64,000 bases of DNA from NCBI GenBank assembly GCA_037501455.1, contig CM074863.1:55471501-55535500 (forward strand), in the 5' to 3' direction. The position numbers and the translations under genes are program-made. Under the pieces are notes generated by a model. That model was not told the DNA's origin and did not search any database. It worked only from the letters and a program-made list of their open reading frames with translations. This stretch comes from Lantana camara. Taxonomy: Eukaryota; Streptophyta; Magnoliopsida; Lamiales; Verbenaceae. Positions 22,217-36,903 of this stretch are shown here, piece by piece (the stretch's first letter is position 1; every line of letters starts with the position of its first letter).

Positions 22217-24517
22217 TTGAACCGTGGTATTCCGAGTACTAGCCCTCAACTAGAACGACTCATTCTCATCTTCAAATTCTACTTTCACATTGGACACGCT
22301 AGCCTTCCTACTAGGCGCATCCGTGACCAAGTTGGCCTTGCCGGGATGGTATCGGATCGTACACTCATAATCCGCCAAAAGTTTCATCCAACGCCGTTGT
22401 CTCTTGTTCAATTCCTTTAGTGACAATAAGTACTGGAGACTCTTGTGGTCGGAAAAGATCTCAAAAGAAACTCCGTAGAGATAGTGTCTCCACTTACCCA
22501 ACGCAAAGATCACCGCTGCTAACTCTAGATCGCGAGTGGGGTAGTTTTGCTCATGTCCAACCGGCACGTATCATCAAGCCCAAATGGACACTCTGGATCA
22601 GCTCGAGCTTTCTCAGCTAATTTCTGAACCTCGGGATCAGTCCTCCGAGCATCAAATAATCTCTGCCTGAGATCCGGTTGAACCGTGGTATTTCGAGTAC
22701 TAGCCCTCAACTGGAACGACTTATTCTCATCTTCAAATTCTATTTTCACATTGGACACGCTAGCCTTCCTACTAGGCGCATCCGTGACCAAGTTGGCCTT
22801 GCCGGGATGGTATCGGATCGTACACTCATAATCCGCCAAAAGTTTCATCCAACGCCGTTGTCTCTTGTTCAATTCCTTTAGTGAGAATAAGTACTGGAGA
22901 CTCTTGTGGTCGGAAATGATCTCAAAAGAAACTCCGTAGAGATAGTGTCCCCACTTACCCAAAGCAAAGATCACCACTGCTAACTCTAGATCACGAGTGG
23001 GGTAGTTTCTGAAATCCAAACGGCCCGTATCATCAAACCCAAACGGACACTCTGGATCAGCTCGAGCTTTCTCAACTAATTTCTGAACCTTGGGATCGGT
23101 CCTCTGAGCATCAAATAATCTCTGCTTGAGATCCGGTTGAACCGTGGTATTTCGAGTACTAGCCCTCAACTGGAACGACTCATTCTCATCTTCAAATTCT
23201 ACTTTCACATTGGACACGCTAGCCTTCCTACTAAGCGCATCCGTGACCAAGTTGGCCTTGCCGGGATGGTATCGGATCGTACACTCATAATCCGCCAAAA
23301 GTTTCATCCAACGCCGTTGTCTCTTGTTCAATTCCTTTAGTGACAATAAGTACTGGAGACTCTTGTGGTCGGAAAAGATCTCAAAAGAAACTCCGTAGAG
23401 ATAGTGTCTCCACTTACCCAACGCAAAGATCACCGCTGCTAACTCTAGATCGCGAGTGGGGTAGTTTTGCTCATGTCCAACCGGCACGTATCATCAAGCC
23501 CAAATGGACCCTCTGGATCAGCTCGAGCTTTCTCAGCTAATTTCTGAACCTCGGGATCAGTCCTCCGAGCATCAAATAATCTCTGCCGGAGATCCGGTTG
23601 AACCGTGGTATTTCGAGTACTAGCCCTCAACTGGAACGACTTATTCTCATCTTCAAATTCTACTTTCACATTGGACACGCTAGCCTTCCTACTAGGCGCA
23701 TCCGTGACCAAGTTTGCCTTGCCGGGATGGTATCGGATCGTACACTTATAATCCGCCAAAAGTTTCATCCAACGCCGTTGTCTCTTGTTCAATTCCTTTA
23801 GTGAGAATAAGTACTGGAGACTCTTGTGGTCGGAAATGATCTCAAAAGAAACTCCGTAGAGATAGTGTCCCCACTTACCCAAAGCAAAGATCACTACTGC
23901 TAACTCTAGATCACGAGTGGGGTAGTTTCTGAAATCCAAACGGCCCATATCATCAAACCCAAACGGACACTCTGGATCAGCTCGAGATTTCTCAACTAAT
24001 TTCTGAACCTTGGGGTCGGTCCTCTGAGCATCAAATAATCTCTGCTTGAGATCCGGTTGAACCGTGGTATTTCGAGTACTAGCCCTCAACTGGAACGACT
24101 CATTCTCCTCTTCAAATTCTACTTTCACATTGGACACGCTAGCCTTCCTACTAAGCGCATCCGTGACCAAGTTGGCTTTGCCGGGATGGTATCGGATCGT
24201 ACACTCATAATCCGCCAAAAGTTCCATCCAACGCCGTTGTCTCTTGTTCAATTCCTTTAGTGAGAATAAGTACTGGAGACTCTTGTGTTCGGAAAAGATC
24301 TCAAAAGAAACTCCGTAGAGATAGTGTCTCCACTTACCCAACGCAAAGATCACCGCCGCTAACTCTAGATCGCGAGTGGGGTAGTTTTGCTCATGTCCAA
24401 ACGGCACGTATCATCAAACCCAAACGGACACTCTGGATCAGCTCGAGCTTTCTCAGCTAATTTCTGAACCTCGGGATCAGTCCTCTGAGCATCAAATAAT
24501 CTCTGCCTGAGATCCGG
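22217..24517 (-). repeat. 920-bp two-unit higher-order repeat
   Basis: Units alternate 461, 459, 461, 459, 461 bp, and alternate units are more alike than neighbours: the open stretches 22525-23487 and 23445-24407 are nearly the same protein shifted by 920 bp. Confidence 0.8.
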
Positions 24518-27449
24518 TTGAACCATGATATTTCGAGTACTAGCCCTCAACTGGAACGACTCATTCTCATCTTCAAATTCTACTTTCACATTGGACACGC
24601 TAGCCTTCCTACTAAGTGCATCCGTGACCAAGTTGGCTTTGCCGGGATGGTATCGGATAGTACACTCAAATACGCCAAAAGTTCCATCCAACGCCATTGT
24701 CTCTTGTTCAATTTTTTTAGTGAGAATAAGTACTGGAGACTCTTGTGGTCGGAAAAGATCTCAAAAGAAACTCCGTAGAGATAGTATCTCCACTTACCCA
24801 AAGCAAAGATCGCCACTGCTAACTCTAGATCGGGAGTGGGGTAGTTTTGCTCATGTCCACCCAGCCCGTATCATCAAACCCAAACGGACACTCTGGATCA
24901 GCTTGAGCTTTCTTAGCTAATTTCTGAACCTCGGGATCAGTCCTCTGAGCATCAAATAATCTCTGCTTGAGATCCGGTTGAACCGTGGTATATCGAGTAC
25001 TAGCCCTCAACTGGAACGACTCATTCTCAGCTTCAAATTCTACTTTCACATTGGACACGCTAGCCTTCCTACTAGGCGCATCCGTGACCAAGTTGGCTTT
25101 GCCGGGATGGTATCGGATCGTACACTCATAATCCGCCAAAAGTTCCATCCAACGTCGTTGTCTCTTGTTCAATTCCTTTAGTGAGAATAAGTACTGGAGA
25201 CTCTTGTGGTCGGAAAAGATCTCAAAAGAAACTCTGTAGAGAGAGTGTCTCACTTACCCAAAGCAAAGATCACCACTGCTAAATCTAGATCGCGAGTGGG
25301 GTAGTTTTGCTCATGTCCAACCGGCCCGTATCATCAAACCCAAACGGACACTCTGGATCAGCTCGAGCTTTCTCAGCTAATTTCTGAACCTCGGGATCAG
25401 TCCTCTGAGCATCAAATAATCTCTGTTTGAGATCCGGTTGAACCGTGGTATTTCGAGTACTATCCCTCAACTGGAAAGACTCATTCTCATCTTCAAATTC
25501 TACTTTCACATTGGACACGCTAGCCTTCCTCCTAGGCGCATCCGTGACCAAGTTGGCTTTGCCGGGATGGTATCGAAAATGTTCCATCCAACGTCGTTGT
25601 CTCTTGTTCAATTCCTTTAGCGAGAATAAGTACTGGATACTCTTGTGGTCGGAAAAGATCTCAAAAGAAACTCCGTAGAGATAGTGTCTCCACTTACCCA
25701 AAGTAAAGATCACAACTGCTAACTCTAGATCGCGAGTGGGGTAGTTTTGCTCATGTCCAACCGGCCCGTATCATCAAACCCAAACGGACACTCTGGATCA
25801 GCTCGAGCTTTCTCAGCTAATTTCTGAACCTCGGGATCAGTCCTCTGAGCATCAAATAATCTCTGCCTGAGATCCGGTTGAACCGTGATATTTCGAGTAC
25901 TAGCCCTGAACTGGAACGACTCATTCTCATCTTCAAATTCTACTCTCACTTTGGAGACGTTAGCTTTCCTACTAAGCGTATCCGTGACCAAGTTGGCTTT
26001 GCCGGGATGGCATCGGATTGTACACTCACAATCCGCCAAAAGTTCCATCCAACGCCATTGTCTCTTGTTCAATTCCTTCAGTGAGAATAACTACTGGAGA
26101 CTCTTGTGGTCGGAAAAGATCTCAAAAGAAACTCCGTAGAGATAGTGTCTCACTTACCCAAAGCAAAGATCACCACTGCTAACTTATGATCGCGAGTGGG
26201 GTAGTTTCTGAAATCCAAAAGGCCCGTACAATCAAACCCAAACGGACACTCTGGATCAGCTTGAGCTTTCTCAGCTAATTTTTGAACCTCGGGATCAGTC
26301 CTCTGAGCATCAAATAATCTCTGCCTGAGATCCGGTTCAACCGTGATATTTCGAGTACTAGCCCTCAACTGGAATGACTCATTCTCATCTTCAAATTCTA
26401 CTTTCACATTGGACACGCTAGCCTTCCTACTAAGCGCTTCCGTGACCAAGTTGGCTTTGCCGGGATGGTATCGGATCGTACACAAATAATCCGCCAAAAG
26501 TTCAATCCAACGCCGTTGTCTCTTGTTCAATTCCTTTAGTGAGAATAAGTACTGGAGACTCTTGTGGTCGGAAAAGATCTCAAAAGAAACTCTGTAAAGA
26601 TAGTGTCTCACTTACCCAAAGCAAAGATCACCACTGCTAAATCTAGATCGCGAGTGGGGTAGTTTTGCTCATGTCCAACCGGCCCGTATCATCAAACCCA
26701 AACGGACACTCTGGATCGGCTCGAGCTTTCTCAGCTAATTTCTGAACCTCGGGATCAGTCCTCTGAGCATCAAATAATCTCTGTTTGAGATCCGGTTGAA
26801 CCGTGGTATTTCGAGTACTAGCCCTCAACTGGAACGACTCATTCTCATCTTCAAATTCTACTTTCACATTGGACACGCTAGCCTTCCTACTAGGCACATC
26901 CGTGACCAAGTTGGCTTTGCCGGGATGGTATCGGATTCTACACTCATAATCCGCCAAAAGTTCCATCCAACGTCGTTGTCTGTTGTTCAATTCCTTCCGT
27001 GAGAATAACTACTGGAGACTCTTGTGGTCGGAAAAGATCTCTAAACAAACTCCGTAGAGATAGTGTCTCACTTACCCAAAGCGAAGATCACCACTGCTAA
27101 CTCATGATCGCGAGTGGGGTAGTTTCTGACATCCAAACGGCCCGTATCATCAAACCCAAACGAACACTCTGGATCAGCTCGAGCTTTCTCAGCTAATTTC
27201 TGAACCTCGGGATCAGTCCTCTGAGCATCAAATAATCTCTCCTTGATATCCGGTTGAACCGTGGTATATCGAGTACTAGCCCTCAACTAGAACGACTCAT
27301 TCTCATCATCAAATTCTACTTTCACATTGGACACGCTAGCCTTCCTACTAGGCGCATCCGTGACCAAGTTGGCTTTGTCGGGATGGTATCGGATCGTACA
27401 CTCATAATCCGCCAAAAGTTCCATCCAACGTCGTTGTCTCTTGTTCAAT

Positions 27450-30205
27450 TCCTTTAGTGAGAATAAGTACAGGATACTCTTGTGGTCGGAAAAGATCTCA
27501 AAAGAAACTCCGTAGAGATAGTGTCTCCACTTACCCAAAGCAAAGATCACCACTGCTAACTCTAGATCGCGAGTGGGGTAGTTCCTGAAATCCAAATGGC
27601 CCTTATCATTAAACCCAAACGGGCACTCTGGATCAGCTCGAGCTTTCTCAGCTAATTTCTGAACCTCGGGATCAGTCCTCTGAGCATCAAATAATCTCTG
27701 CCTGAGATCCGGTTGAACCGTGATATTTCGAGTACTAGCCCTCAACTGGAACGACTCATTCTCATCTTCAAATTCTACTTTCACATTGGACACGCTAGCC
27801 TTCCGACTAAGCGCATCCGTGACCAAGTTGGCTTTGCCGGGATGGTATCGGATCGTACACTCATAATCCGCCAAAAGTTCCATCCAACGCCGTTGTCTCT
27901 TGTTCAATTCCTTTAGTGAACTTAAGTACTGGAGACTCTTGTGGTCGGAAAAGATCTCAAAAGAAACTCTGTAGAGATAGTGTCTCACTTACCCAAAGCA
28001 AAGATCACGACTGCTAAATCTAGATCGCGAGTGGGGTAGTTTTGCTCATGTCCAACCGGCCCGTATCATCAAACCCAAACGGACACTCTGGATCAGCTCG
28101 AGCTTTCTTAGCTAATTTCTGAACCTCGGGATCAGTCCTATGAGCATCAAATAATCTCTGCCTGAGATCCGATTGAACCGTGATATTTCGACTACTAGCC
28201 CTCAACTGGAACGACTCATTCTCATCTTCAAATTCTACTTTCACATTGGACACGTTAGCCTTCCTACTAGGCGCATCCGTGACCAAGTTGGCTTTGCCGG
28301 GATGGTATCGGATCGTACACTCATAATCCGCCCAACGTTCCATCCAACGCCGTTGTCTCTTTTTCAATTCCTTCAGTGAGAATAAGTACTAGAGAGTCTT
28401 GTGGTCGGAAAAGATCTCAAAAGAAACTCCGTAGAGATAGTGTCTCCACTTACCCAAAGCAAAGATCACCACTGCTAACTCTAGATCGCGAGTGGGGTAG
28501 TTTCTGAAATCCAAACGGCCCATATCATCAAACCCAAACGGACACTCTGGATCCGCTCGAGCTTTCTCAGCTAATTTCTGAACCTCGGGATCAATCAACT
28601 GAGCATCAAATAATCTCTGCTTGAGATCCGGTTGAACCGTGATATTTCGGGTACTAGCCCTCAACTGGAACGACTCGTTCTCATCTTCAAATTCTACTTT
28701 CACATTGGACATGCTAGCCTTCCTACTAGGCGCATCCGAGACCAATTTGGCTTTGCCGGGATGGTATCGGATCGTACACTCATAATCCGCCAAAAGTTCC
28801 ATCCAACGTCGTTGTCTCTTGTTCAATTCCTTTAGTGAGAATAAGTACAGGATACTCTTGTGGTCGGAAAAGATCTCAAAAGAAACTCCGTAGAGATAGT
28901 GTCTCCACTTACCCAAAGCAAAGATCACCACTGCTAACTCTAGATCGCGAGTGGGGTAGTTCCTGAAATCCAAATGGCCCTTATCATTAAACCCAAACGG
29001 GCACTCTGGATCAGCTCGAGCTTTCTCAGCTAATTTCTGAACCTCGGGATCAGTCCTCTGAGCATCAAATAATCTCTGCCTGAGATCCGGTTGAACCGTG
29101 ATATTTCGAGTACTAGCCCTCAACTGGAACGACTCATTCTCATCTTCAAATTCTACTTTCACATTGGACACGCTAGCCTTCCGACTAAGCGCATCCGTGA
29201 CCAAGTTGGCTTTGCCGGGATGGTATCGGATCGTACACTCATAATCCGCCAAAAGTTCCATCCAACGCCGTTGTCTCTTGTTCAATTCCTTTAGTGAACT
29301 TAAGTACTGGAGACTCTTGTGGTCGGAAAAGATCTCAAAAGAAACTCTGTAGAGATAGTGTCTCACTTACCCAAAGCAAAGATCACGACTGCTAAATCTA
29401 GATCGCGAGTGGGGTAGTTTTGCTCATGTCCAACCGGCCCGTATCATCAAACCCAAACGGACACTCTGGATCAGCTCGAGCTTTCTCAGCTAATTTCTGA
29501 ACCTCGGGATCAGTCCTATGAGCATCAAATAATCTCTGCCTGAGATCCGATTGAACCGTGATATTTCGACTACTAGCCCTCAACTGGAACGACTCATTCT
29601 CATCTTCAAATTCTACTTTCACATTGGACACGTTAGCCTTCCTACTAGGCGCATCCGTGACCAAGTTGGCTTTGCCGGGATGGTATCGGATCGTACACTC
29701 ATAATCCGCCCAACGTTCCATCCAACGCCGTTGTCTCTTTTTCAATTCCTTCAGTGAGAATAAGTACTGGAGAGTCTTGTGGTCGGAAAAGATCTCAAAA
29801 GAAACTCCGTAGAGATAGTGTCTCCACTTACCCAAAGCAAAGATCACCACTGCTAACTCTAGATCGCGAGTGGGGTAGTTTCTGAAATCCAAACGGCCCA
29901 TATCATCAAACCCAAACGGACACTCTGGATCCGCTCGAGCTTTCTCAGCTAATTTCTGAACCTCGGGATCAATCAACTGAGCATCAAATAATCTCTGCTT
30001 GAGATCCGGTTGAACCGTGATATTTCGGGTACTAGCCCTCAACTGGAACGACTCGTTCTCATCTTCAAATTCTACTTTCACATTGGACATGCTAGCCTTC
30101 CTACTAGGCGCATCCGAGACCAATTTGGCTTTGCCGGGATGGTATCGGATCGTACACTCATAATCCGCCAAAAGTTCCATCCAACGTCGTTGTCTCTTGT
30201 TCAAT
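27450..30205 (-). repeat. 1378-bp three-unit higher-order repeat, two copies
   Basis: About 27450-28827 and 28828-30205 are near-identical. Shared rare variants include the GAACTTAAGTACTGG change (27917 and 29295), MERWADYE and the glycine codon in the unit at 28632 and 30010. Edges are approximate. Confidence 0.8.
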
Positions 30206-31387
30206 TCCTTTAGCGAGAATAAGTACTGGATACTCTTGTGGTCGGAAAAGATCTCGAAAGAAACTCCGTAGAGATAGTATGTCCATTTACCCAAAGCAAA
30301 GATCACCACTGCTAACTCTAGATCGTGAGTGGGGTAGTTTTGCTCATGTCCAACCGGCCCGTATCATCAAACCCAAACGGACACTCTGGATCAGCTCGAG
30401 CTTTCTCAGCTAATTTCTGAACCTCGGGATCAGTCCTCTGAGCATCAAATAATCTCTGCCTGAGATCCGGTTGAACCGTGATATTTCGAGTACTATCCCT
30501 CAACTGGAACGACTCATTCTCATCTTCAAATTCTACTTTCACATTGGACACGTTAGCTTTCCTACTAAGCGCATCAGTGACCAAGTTGGCTTTGCCGGGA
30601 TGGTATCGGATTGTACACTCACAATCCGCCAAAAGTTCCATCCAACGCCATTGTCTCTTGTTCAATTCCTTCAGTGAGAATAACTACTGGAGACTCTTGT
30701 GGTCGGAAAAGATCTCAAAAGAAACTCCGTAGAGATAGTGTCTCACTTACCCAAAGCAAAGATCACCACTGCTAACTCATGATCGCGAGTGGGGTAGTTT
30801 CTGAAATCCAAAAGGCCCTTACAATCAAACCCAAACGGACACTCTGGATCAGCTCGAGCTTTCTCAGCTAATTTTTGAACCTCGGGATCAGTCCTCTGAG
30901 CATCAAATAATCTCTGCCTGAGATCCGGTTGAACCGTGATATTTCGAGTACTAGCCCTCAACTGGAACGACTCATTCTCATCTTCAAATTCTACTTTCAC
31001 ATTGGACACGCTAGCCTTCCTACAAGGCGCATCCGTGACCAAGTTGGCCTTGCCGGGATGGTATCGGATCGTACACTCAAAATCCGCGAAAAGTTTCATC
31101 CAACGCCATTGTCTCTTGTTCAATTCCTTTAGTGAGAATAAGTACTGGAGACTCTTGTGGTCGGAAAAGATCTCAAAAGAAACTCCGTAGAGATAGTGTC
31201 CCCACTTACCCAAAGCGAAGATGACCACTGCTAACTCTAGATCACGAGTGGGGTAGTTTCTGAAATCCAAACGGCCCGTATCATCAAACCCAAACGGACA
31301 CTCTGGATCAGCTCGAGCTTTCTCAGCTAATTTCTGAACCTCGGGATCGGTCCTCTGAGAATCCAATAATCTCTGCTTGAGATCCGG

Positions 31388-34300
31388 TTGAACCGTGGTA
31401 TTTCGAGTACTAGCCCTCAACTGGAACGACTCATTCTCATCTTCAAATTCTACTTTCACATTGGACACGCTAGCCTTCCTACTAAGCGCATCCGTGACCA
31501 GGTTGGCTTTGCCGGGATGGTATCGGATCGTATACTCATAATCCGCAAAAAGTTGCGTCCAACGCCGTTGTCTCTTGTTCAATTCCTTTAGTGAGAATAA
31601 GTACTGGAGACTCTTGTGGTCGGAAAATATCTCAAAAGAAACTCCGTAGAGATAGTGTCTCCACTTACCCAACGCAAAGATCACCGCTGCTAACTCCAGA
31701 TCGCGAGTGGGGTAGTTTTGCTCAGGTCCAACCGGCACGTATCATCAAACCCAAACGGACACTCTGGATCAGCTCGAGCTTTCTCAGCTAATTTCTGAAC
31801 CTCAGGATCAGTCCTCTGAGCATCAAATAATCTCTGCCTGAGATCCGGTTGAACCGTGATATTTCGAGTACTAGCCCTCAACTGGAACGACTCATTCTCA
31901 TCTTCAAATTCTACTTTCACATTGGACTCGCTAGCCTTCCTACTAAGCGTATCCGTGACCAAGTTAGCTTTGCTGGGATGGTATCGGATTGTATACTCAT
32001 AATCCGCCAAAAGTTCCATCCAACGCCGTTGTCTCTTGTTCAATTCCTTCAGTGAGAATAACTACTAGAGACTCTTGTGGTCGGAAAATATCTCAAAAGA
32101 AACTCCGTAGAGATACTGTCTCCACTTACCCAAAGCAAAGATCACCACTGCTAACTCAAGATCGCGAGTGGGGTTGTTTCTGAAATCCAAACGGCTCGTA
32201 TCATCAAACCCAATCGGACACTCTTGATCAGCTCGAGCTTTCTCAGCTAATTTCTGAACCTCGGGATCAGTCCTATGAGCATCAAATAATCTCTGCCTGA
32301 GATCTGGTTGAACCGTGATATTTCGAGTACTAGCCCTCAACTGGAACGACTCATTCTCATCTTCAAATTCTACTTTCACATTGGACACGCTAGCCTTCCT
32401 ACTAAGCGCATCCGTGACCAAGTTGGCTTTGCCGGGATGGTATCGGATCGTACACTCATAAACCGCCCAAAGTTCCATCCAACGCCGTTGTCTCTTTTTC
32501 AATTCCTTCAGTGAGAATAAGTACTGGAGAGTCTTGTGGTCGGAAAAGATCTCAAAAGAAAATCCGTAGAGATAGTGTCTCCACTTACCCAAAGCAAAGA
32601 TCACCACTGCTAACTCTAGATCGCGAGTGGGGTAGTTTCTGAAATCCAAACGGCCCATATCATCAAACCCAAACGGACACTCTGGATCTGCTCGAGCTTT
32701 CTCAGCTAATTTCTGAAACTCGGGATCAATCAACTGAGCATCAAATAATCTCTGCTTGAGATCCGGTTGAACCGTGATATTTCGAGTACTAGCCCTCAAC
32801 TGGAACGACTCATTCTCATCTTCAAATTCTACTTTCACATTGGAGACGCTAGCCTTCCTACTAGGCGCATCCGTGACCAAGTTGGCTTTGCCGGGATGGT
32901 ATCGGATCGTACACTCATAATCCGGCAAAAGTTCCATCCAACGTCGTTGTCCCTTGTTCAATTCCTTTAGCGAGAATAAGTACTGGATACTCTTGTGGTC
33001 CGAAAAGATCTCAAAAGAAACTCCGTAGAGATAGTGTCTCCACTTACCCACAGCAAAGATCACCACTGCTAACTCTAGATCGCGAGTGGGGTAGTTTTGC
33101 TCATGTCCAACCGGCCCGTATCATCAAACCCAAACGGACACTCTGGATCAGCTCGAGCTTTCTCAGCTAATTTATGAACCTCGGGATCAGTCCTCTGAGC
33201 ATCAAATAATCTCTGCCCGAGATCCGGTTGAACCGTGATATTTCGAGTACTAGCCCTCAACTGGAACGACTCATTCTCATCTTCAAATTCTACTTTCACA
33301 TTGGACACGTTAGCTTTCCTACTAAGCGCATCCGTGACCAAGTTGGCTTTGCCGGGATGGTATCGGATTGTACACTCACAATCCGCCAAAAGTTCCATCC
33401 AACGCCATTGTCTCTTATTCAATTCCTTCAGTGAGAATAACTACTGGAGACTCTTGTGGTCGGAAAAGATCTCAAAAGAAACTTAGTAGAGATAGTGTCT
33501 CACTTACCCAAAGCAAAGATCACCACTGCTAACTTATGATCGCGAGTGGGGTAGTTTCTGAAATCCAAAAGGCCCGTACAATCAAACCCAAACGGACACT
33601 CTGGATCAGCTCGAGCTTTCTCAGCTAATTTTTGAACCTCGGGATCAGTCCTCTGAGCATCAAATAATCTCTGCCTCAGATCCAGTTGAACCGTGATATT
33701 TCGAGTACTAGCCCTCAACTGGAACGACTCATTCTCATCTTCAGATTCTACTTTCACATTGGACACGCTAGCCTTCCTACTAGGCGCATCTGTGACCAAG
33801 TTGGCCTTGCCGGGATGGTATCGGACCGTACACTCAAAATCCGCCAAAAGTTTCATCCAACGCCGTTGTCTCTTGTTCAATTCCTTTACTGAGAATAAGT
33901 ACTGGAGACTCTTGTGGTCGGAAAAGATCTCAAAAGAAACTCCGTAGAGATAGTGTCCCCACTTACCCAAAGCAAAGATGACCACTGCTAACTCTAGATC
34001 ACGAGTGGGGTAGTTTCTGAAATCCAAACGGCCCGTATCATCAAACACAAACGGCACTCTGGATCAGCTCGAGCTTTCTCAGCTAATTTCTGAACCTCGG
34101 GATCGGTCCTCTGAGCATCAACTAATCTCTGCTTGAGATCCGGTTGAACCGTGGTATTTCGAGTACTAGCCCTCAACTGGAACGACTCATTCTCATCTTC
34201 AAATTCTACTTTCACATTGGACACGCTAGCCTTCCTACTAAGCGCATCCGTGACCAGGTTGGCTTTGCCGGGATGGTATCGGATCGTACACTCATAATCC

Positions 34301-36903
34301 GCAAAAAGTTGCATCCAACGCCGTTGTCTCTTGTTCAATTCCTTCAGTGAGAATAAGTACTGGAGACTCTTGTGTTCGGAAAATATCTCAAAAGAAACTC
34401 AGTAGAGATAGTGTCTCCACTTACCCAAAGCAAAGATCACCACAGCTAACTCAAGATCGCGAGTGGGGTAGTTTTGCTCATGTCCAACCGGCACGTATCA
34501 TCAAACCCAAACGAACACTCTGGATCAGCTCGAGCTTTCTCAGCTAATTTCTGAACCTCGGGATCAGTCCTCTGAGCATCAAATAATCTCTGCCTGAGAT
34601 CCGGTTGAACCGTGATAGTTCGAGTACTAGCCCTCAACTGGAACGACTCATTCTCATCTTCAAATTCTACTTTCACATTGGACACGCTAGCCTTCCTACT
34701 AAGCGTATCCGTGACCAAGTTAGCTTTGCTGGGATGGTATCGGACTGTATACTCATAATCCGCCAAAAGTTCCATCCAACGCCGTTGTCTCTTGTTCAAT
34801 TCCTTCAGTGAGAATAACTACTGGAGACTCTTGTGGTCGGAAAATATATCAAAAGAAACTCCGTAGAGATACTGTCTCCACTTACCCAAAGCAAAGATCA
34901 CCACTGCTAACTCAAGATCACGAGTGGGGTAGTTTCTGAAATCCAAACGGCCCGTATCATCAAACACAAACGGACACTCTGGATCAGCTCGAGCTTTCTC
35001 AGCTAATTTCTGAACCTCGGGATCGGTCCTCTGAGCATCAACTAATCTCTGCTTGAGATCCGGTTGAACCGTGGTATTTCGAGTACTAGCCCTCAACTGG
35101 AACGACTCATTCTCATCTTCAAATTCTACTTTCACATTGGACACGCTAGCCTTCCTACTAAGCGCATCCGTGACCAGGTTGGCTTTGCCGGGATGGTATC
35201 GGATCGTACACTCATAATCCGCAAAAAGTTGCATCCAACGCCGTTGTCTCTTGTTCAATTCCTTTAGTGAGAATAAGTACTGGAGACTCTTGTGTTCGGA
35301 AAATATCTCAAAAGAAACTCCGTAGAGATAGTGTCTCCACTTACCCAAAGCAAAGATCACCACTGCTAACTCAAGATCGCGAGTGGGGTAGTTTTGCTCA
35401 TGTCCAACCGACACGTATCATCAAACCCAAACGGACACTCTGGATCAGCTCGAGCTTTCTCAGCTAATTTCTGAACCTCGGGATCAGTCCTCTGAGCATC
35501 AAATAATCTCTGCCTGAGATCCGGTTGAACCGTGATAGTTCGAGTACTAGCCCTCAACTGGAACGACTCATTCTCATCTTCAAATTCTACTTTCACATTG
35601 GACACGCTAGCCTTCCTACTAAGCGTATCCGTGACCAAGTTAGCTTTGCTGGGATGGTATCGGACTGTATACTCATAATCCGCCAAAAGTTCCATCCAAC
35701 GCCGTTGTCTCTTGTTCAATTCCTTCAGTGAGAATAACTACTGGAGACTCTTGTGGTCGGAAAATATCTCAAAAGAAACTCCGTAGAGATACTGTCTCCA
35801 CTTACCCAAAGCAAAGATCACCACTGCTAACTCAAGATCGCGAGTGGGGTAGTTTCTGAAATCCAAACGACTCGTATCATCAAACCCAAACGGACACTCT
35901 TGATCAGCTCGAGCTTTCTCAGCTAATTTCTGAACCTCGGGATCAGTCCTATGAGCATCAAATAATCTCTGCCTGAGATCCGGTTGAACCGTGATATTTC
36001 GAGTACTAGCCCTCAACTGGAACGACTCATTCTCATCTTCAAATTCTACTTTCACATTGGACACGCTAGCCTTCCTACTAACCGCATCCGTGACCAAGTT
36101 AGCTTTGCCTGGATGGTATCGGATTGTACACTCATAATCCGCCAAAAGTTCCATCCAACGCCGTTGTCTCTTGTTCAATTCCTTCAGTGAGAATAACTAC
36201 TGGAGACTCTTGTGGTCAGAAAATATCTCAAAAGAAACTCCGTAGAGATAGTGTCTCCACTTACCCAAAGCAAAGATCACCACTGCTAACTCTAGATCGC
36301 GAGTAGGGTAGTTTTGCTCATGTCCAACCGGCCCGTATCATCAAACCCAAACGGACACTCTGGATCAGCTCGAGATTTCTCAGCTAATTTCTGAACCTCG
36401 GGATCAGTCCTCTGAGCATCAAATAATCTCTGCTTGAGATCCGGTTGAACCGTGATATTTCGAGTACTAGCCCTCAACTGGAACGACTCATTCTCATCTT
36501 CAAATTCTACTTTCACGTTGGACACGCTAGCCTTCCTATTAAGCGCATCCGTGACCAAGTTGGCTTTGCCGGGATGGTATTGGATCGTACACTCATAATC
36601 CGCCAAAAGTTCCATCCAACGTCGTTGTCTCTTGTTCAATTCCTTTAGTGAGAATAAGTACTGGAGACTCTTGTGGTCGGAAAAGATCTCAAAAGAAACT
36701 CCGTAGAGATAGTGTCTCCACTTACCCAAAGCAAAGATCACCACTGCTAACTCAAGATCGCGAGTGGGGTAGTTTCTGAAATCCAAACGGCTCGTATCAT
36801 CAAACCCAAACGGACACTCTTGATCAGCTCGAGCTTTCTCAGCTAATTTCTGAATCTCGGGATCAGTCCTCTGAGCATCAAATAATCTCTGCCTGAGATC
36901 CGG
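31388..36903 (-). repeat. 12-unit higher-order repeat, copy 1 (5516 bp)
   Basis: Twelve units whose private variants recur in the same order 5516 bp further right, for example 31388 and 36904, 32308 and 37824, 33228 and 38744, 34144 and 39660. Inside it, 34144-35063 and 35064-35983 are a recent two-unit duplication (920 bp) absent from copy 2. Edges are set by a unit landmark and are approximate. Confidence 0.82.
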
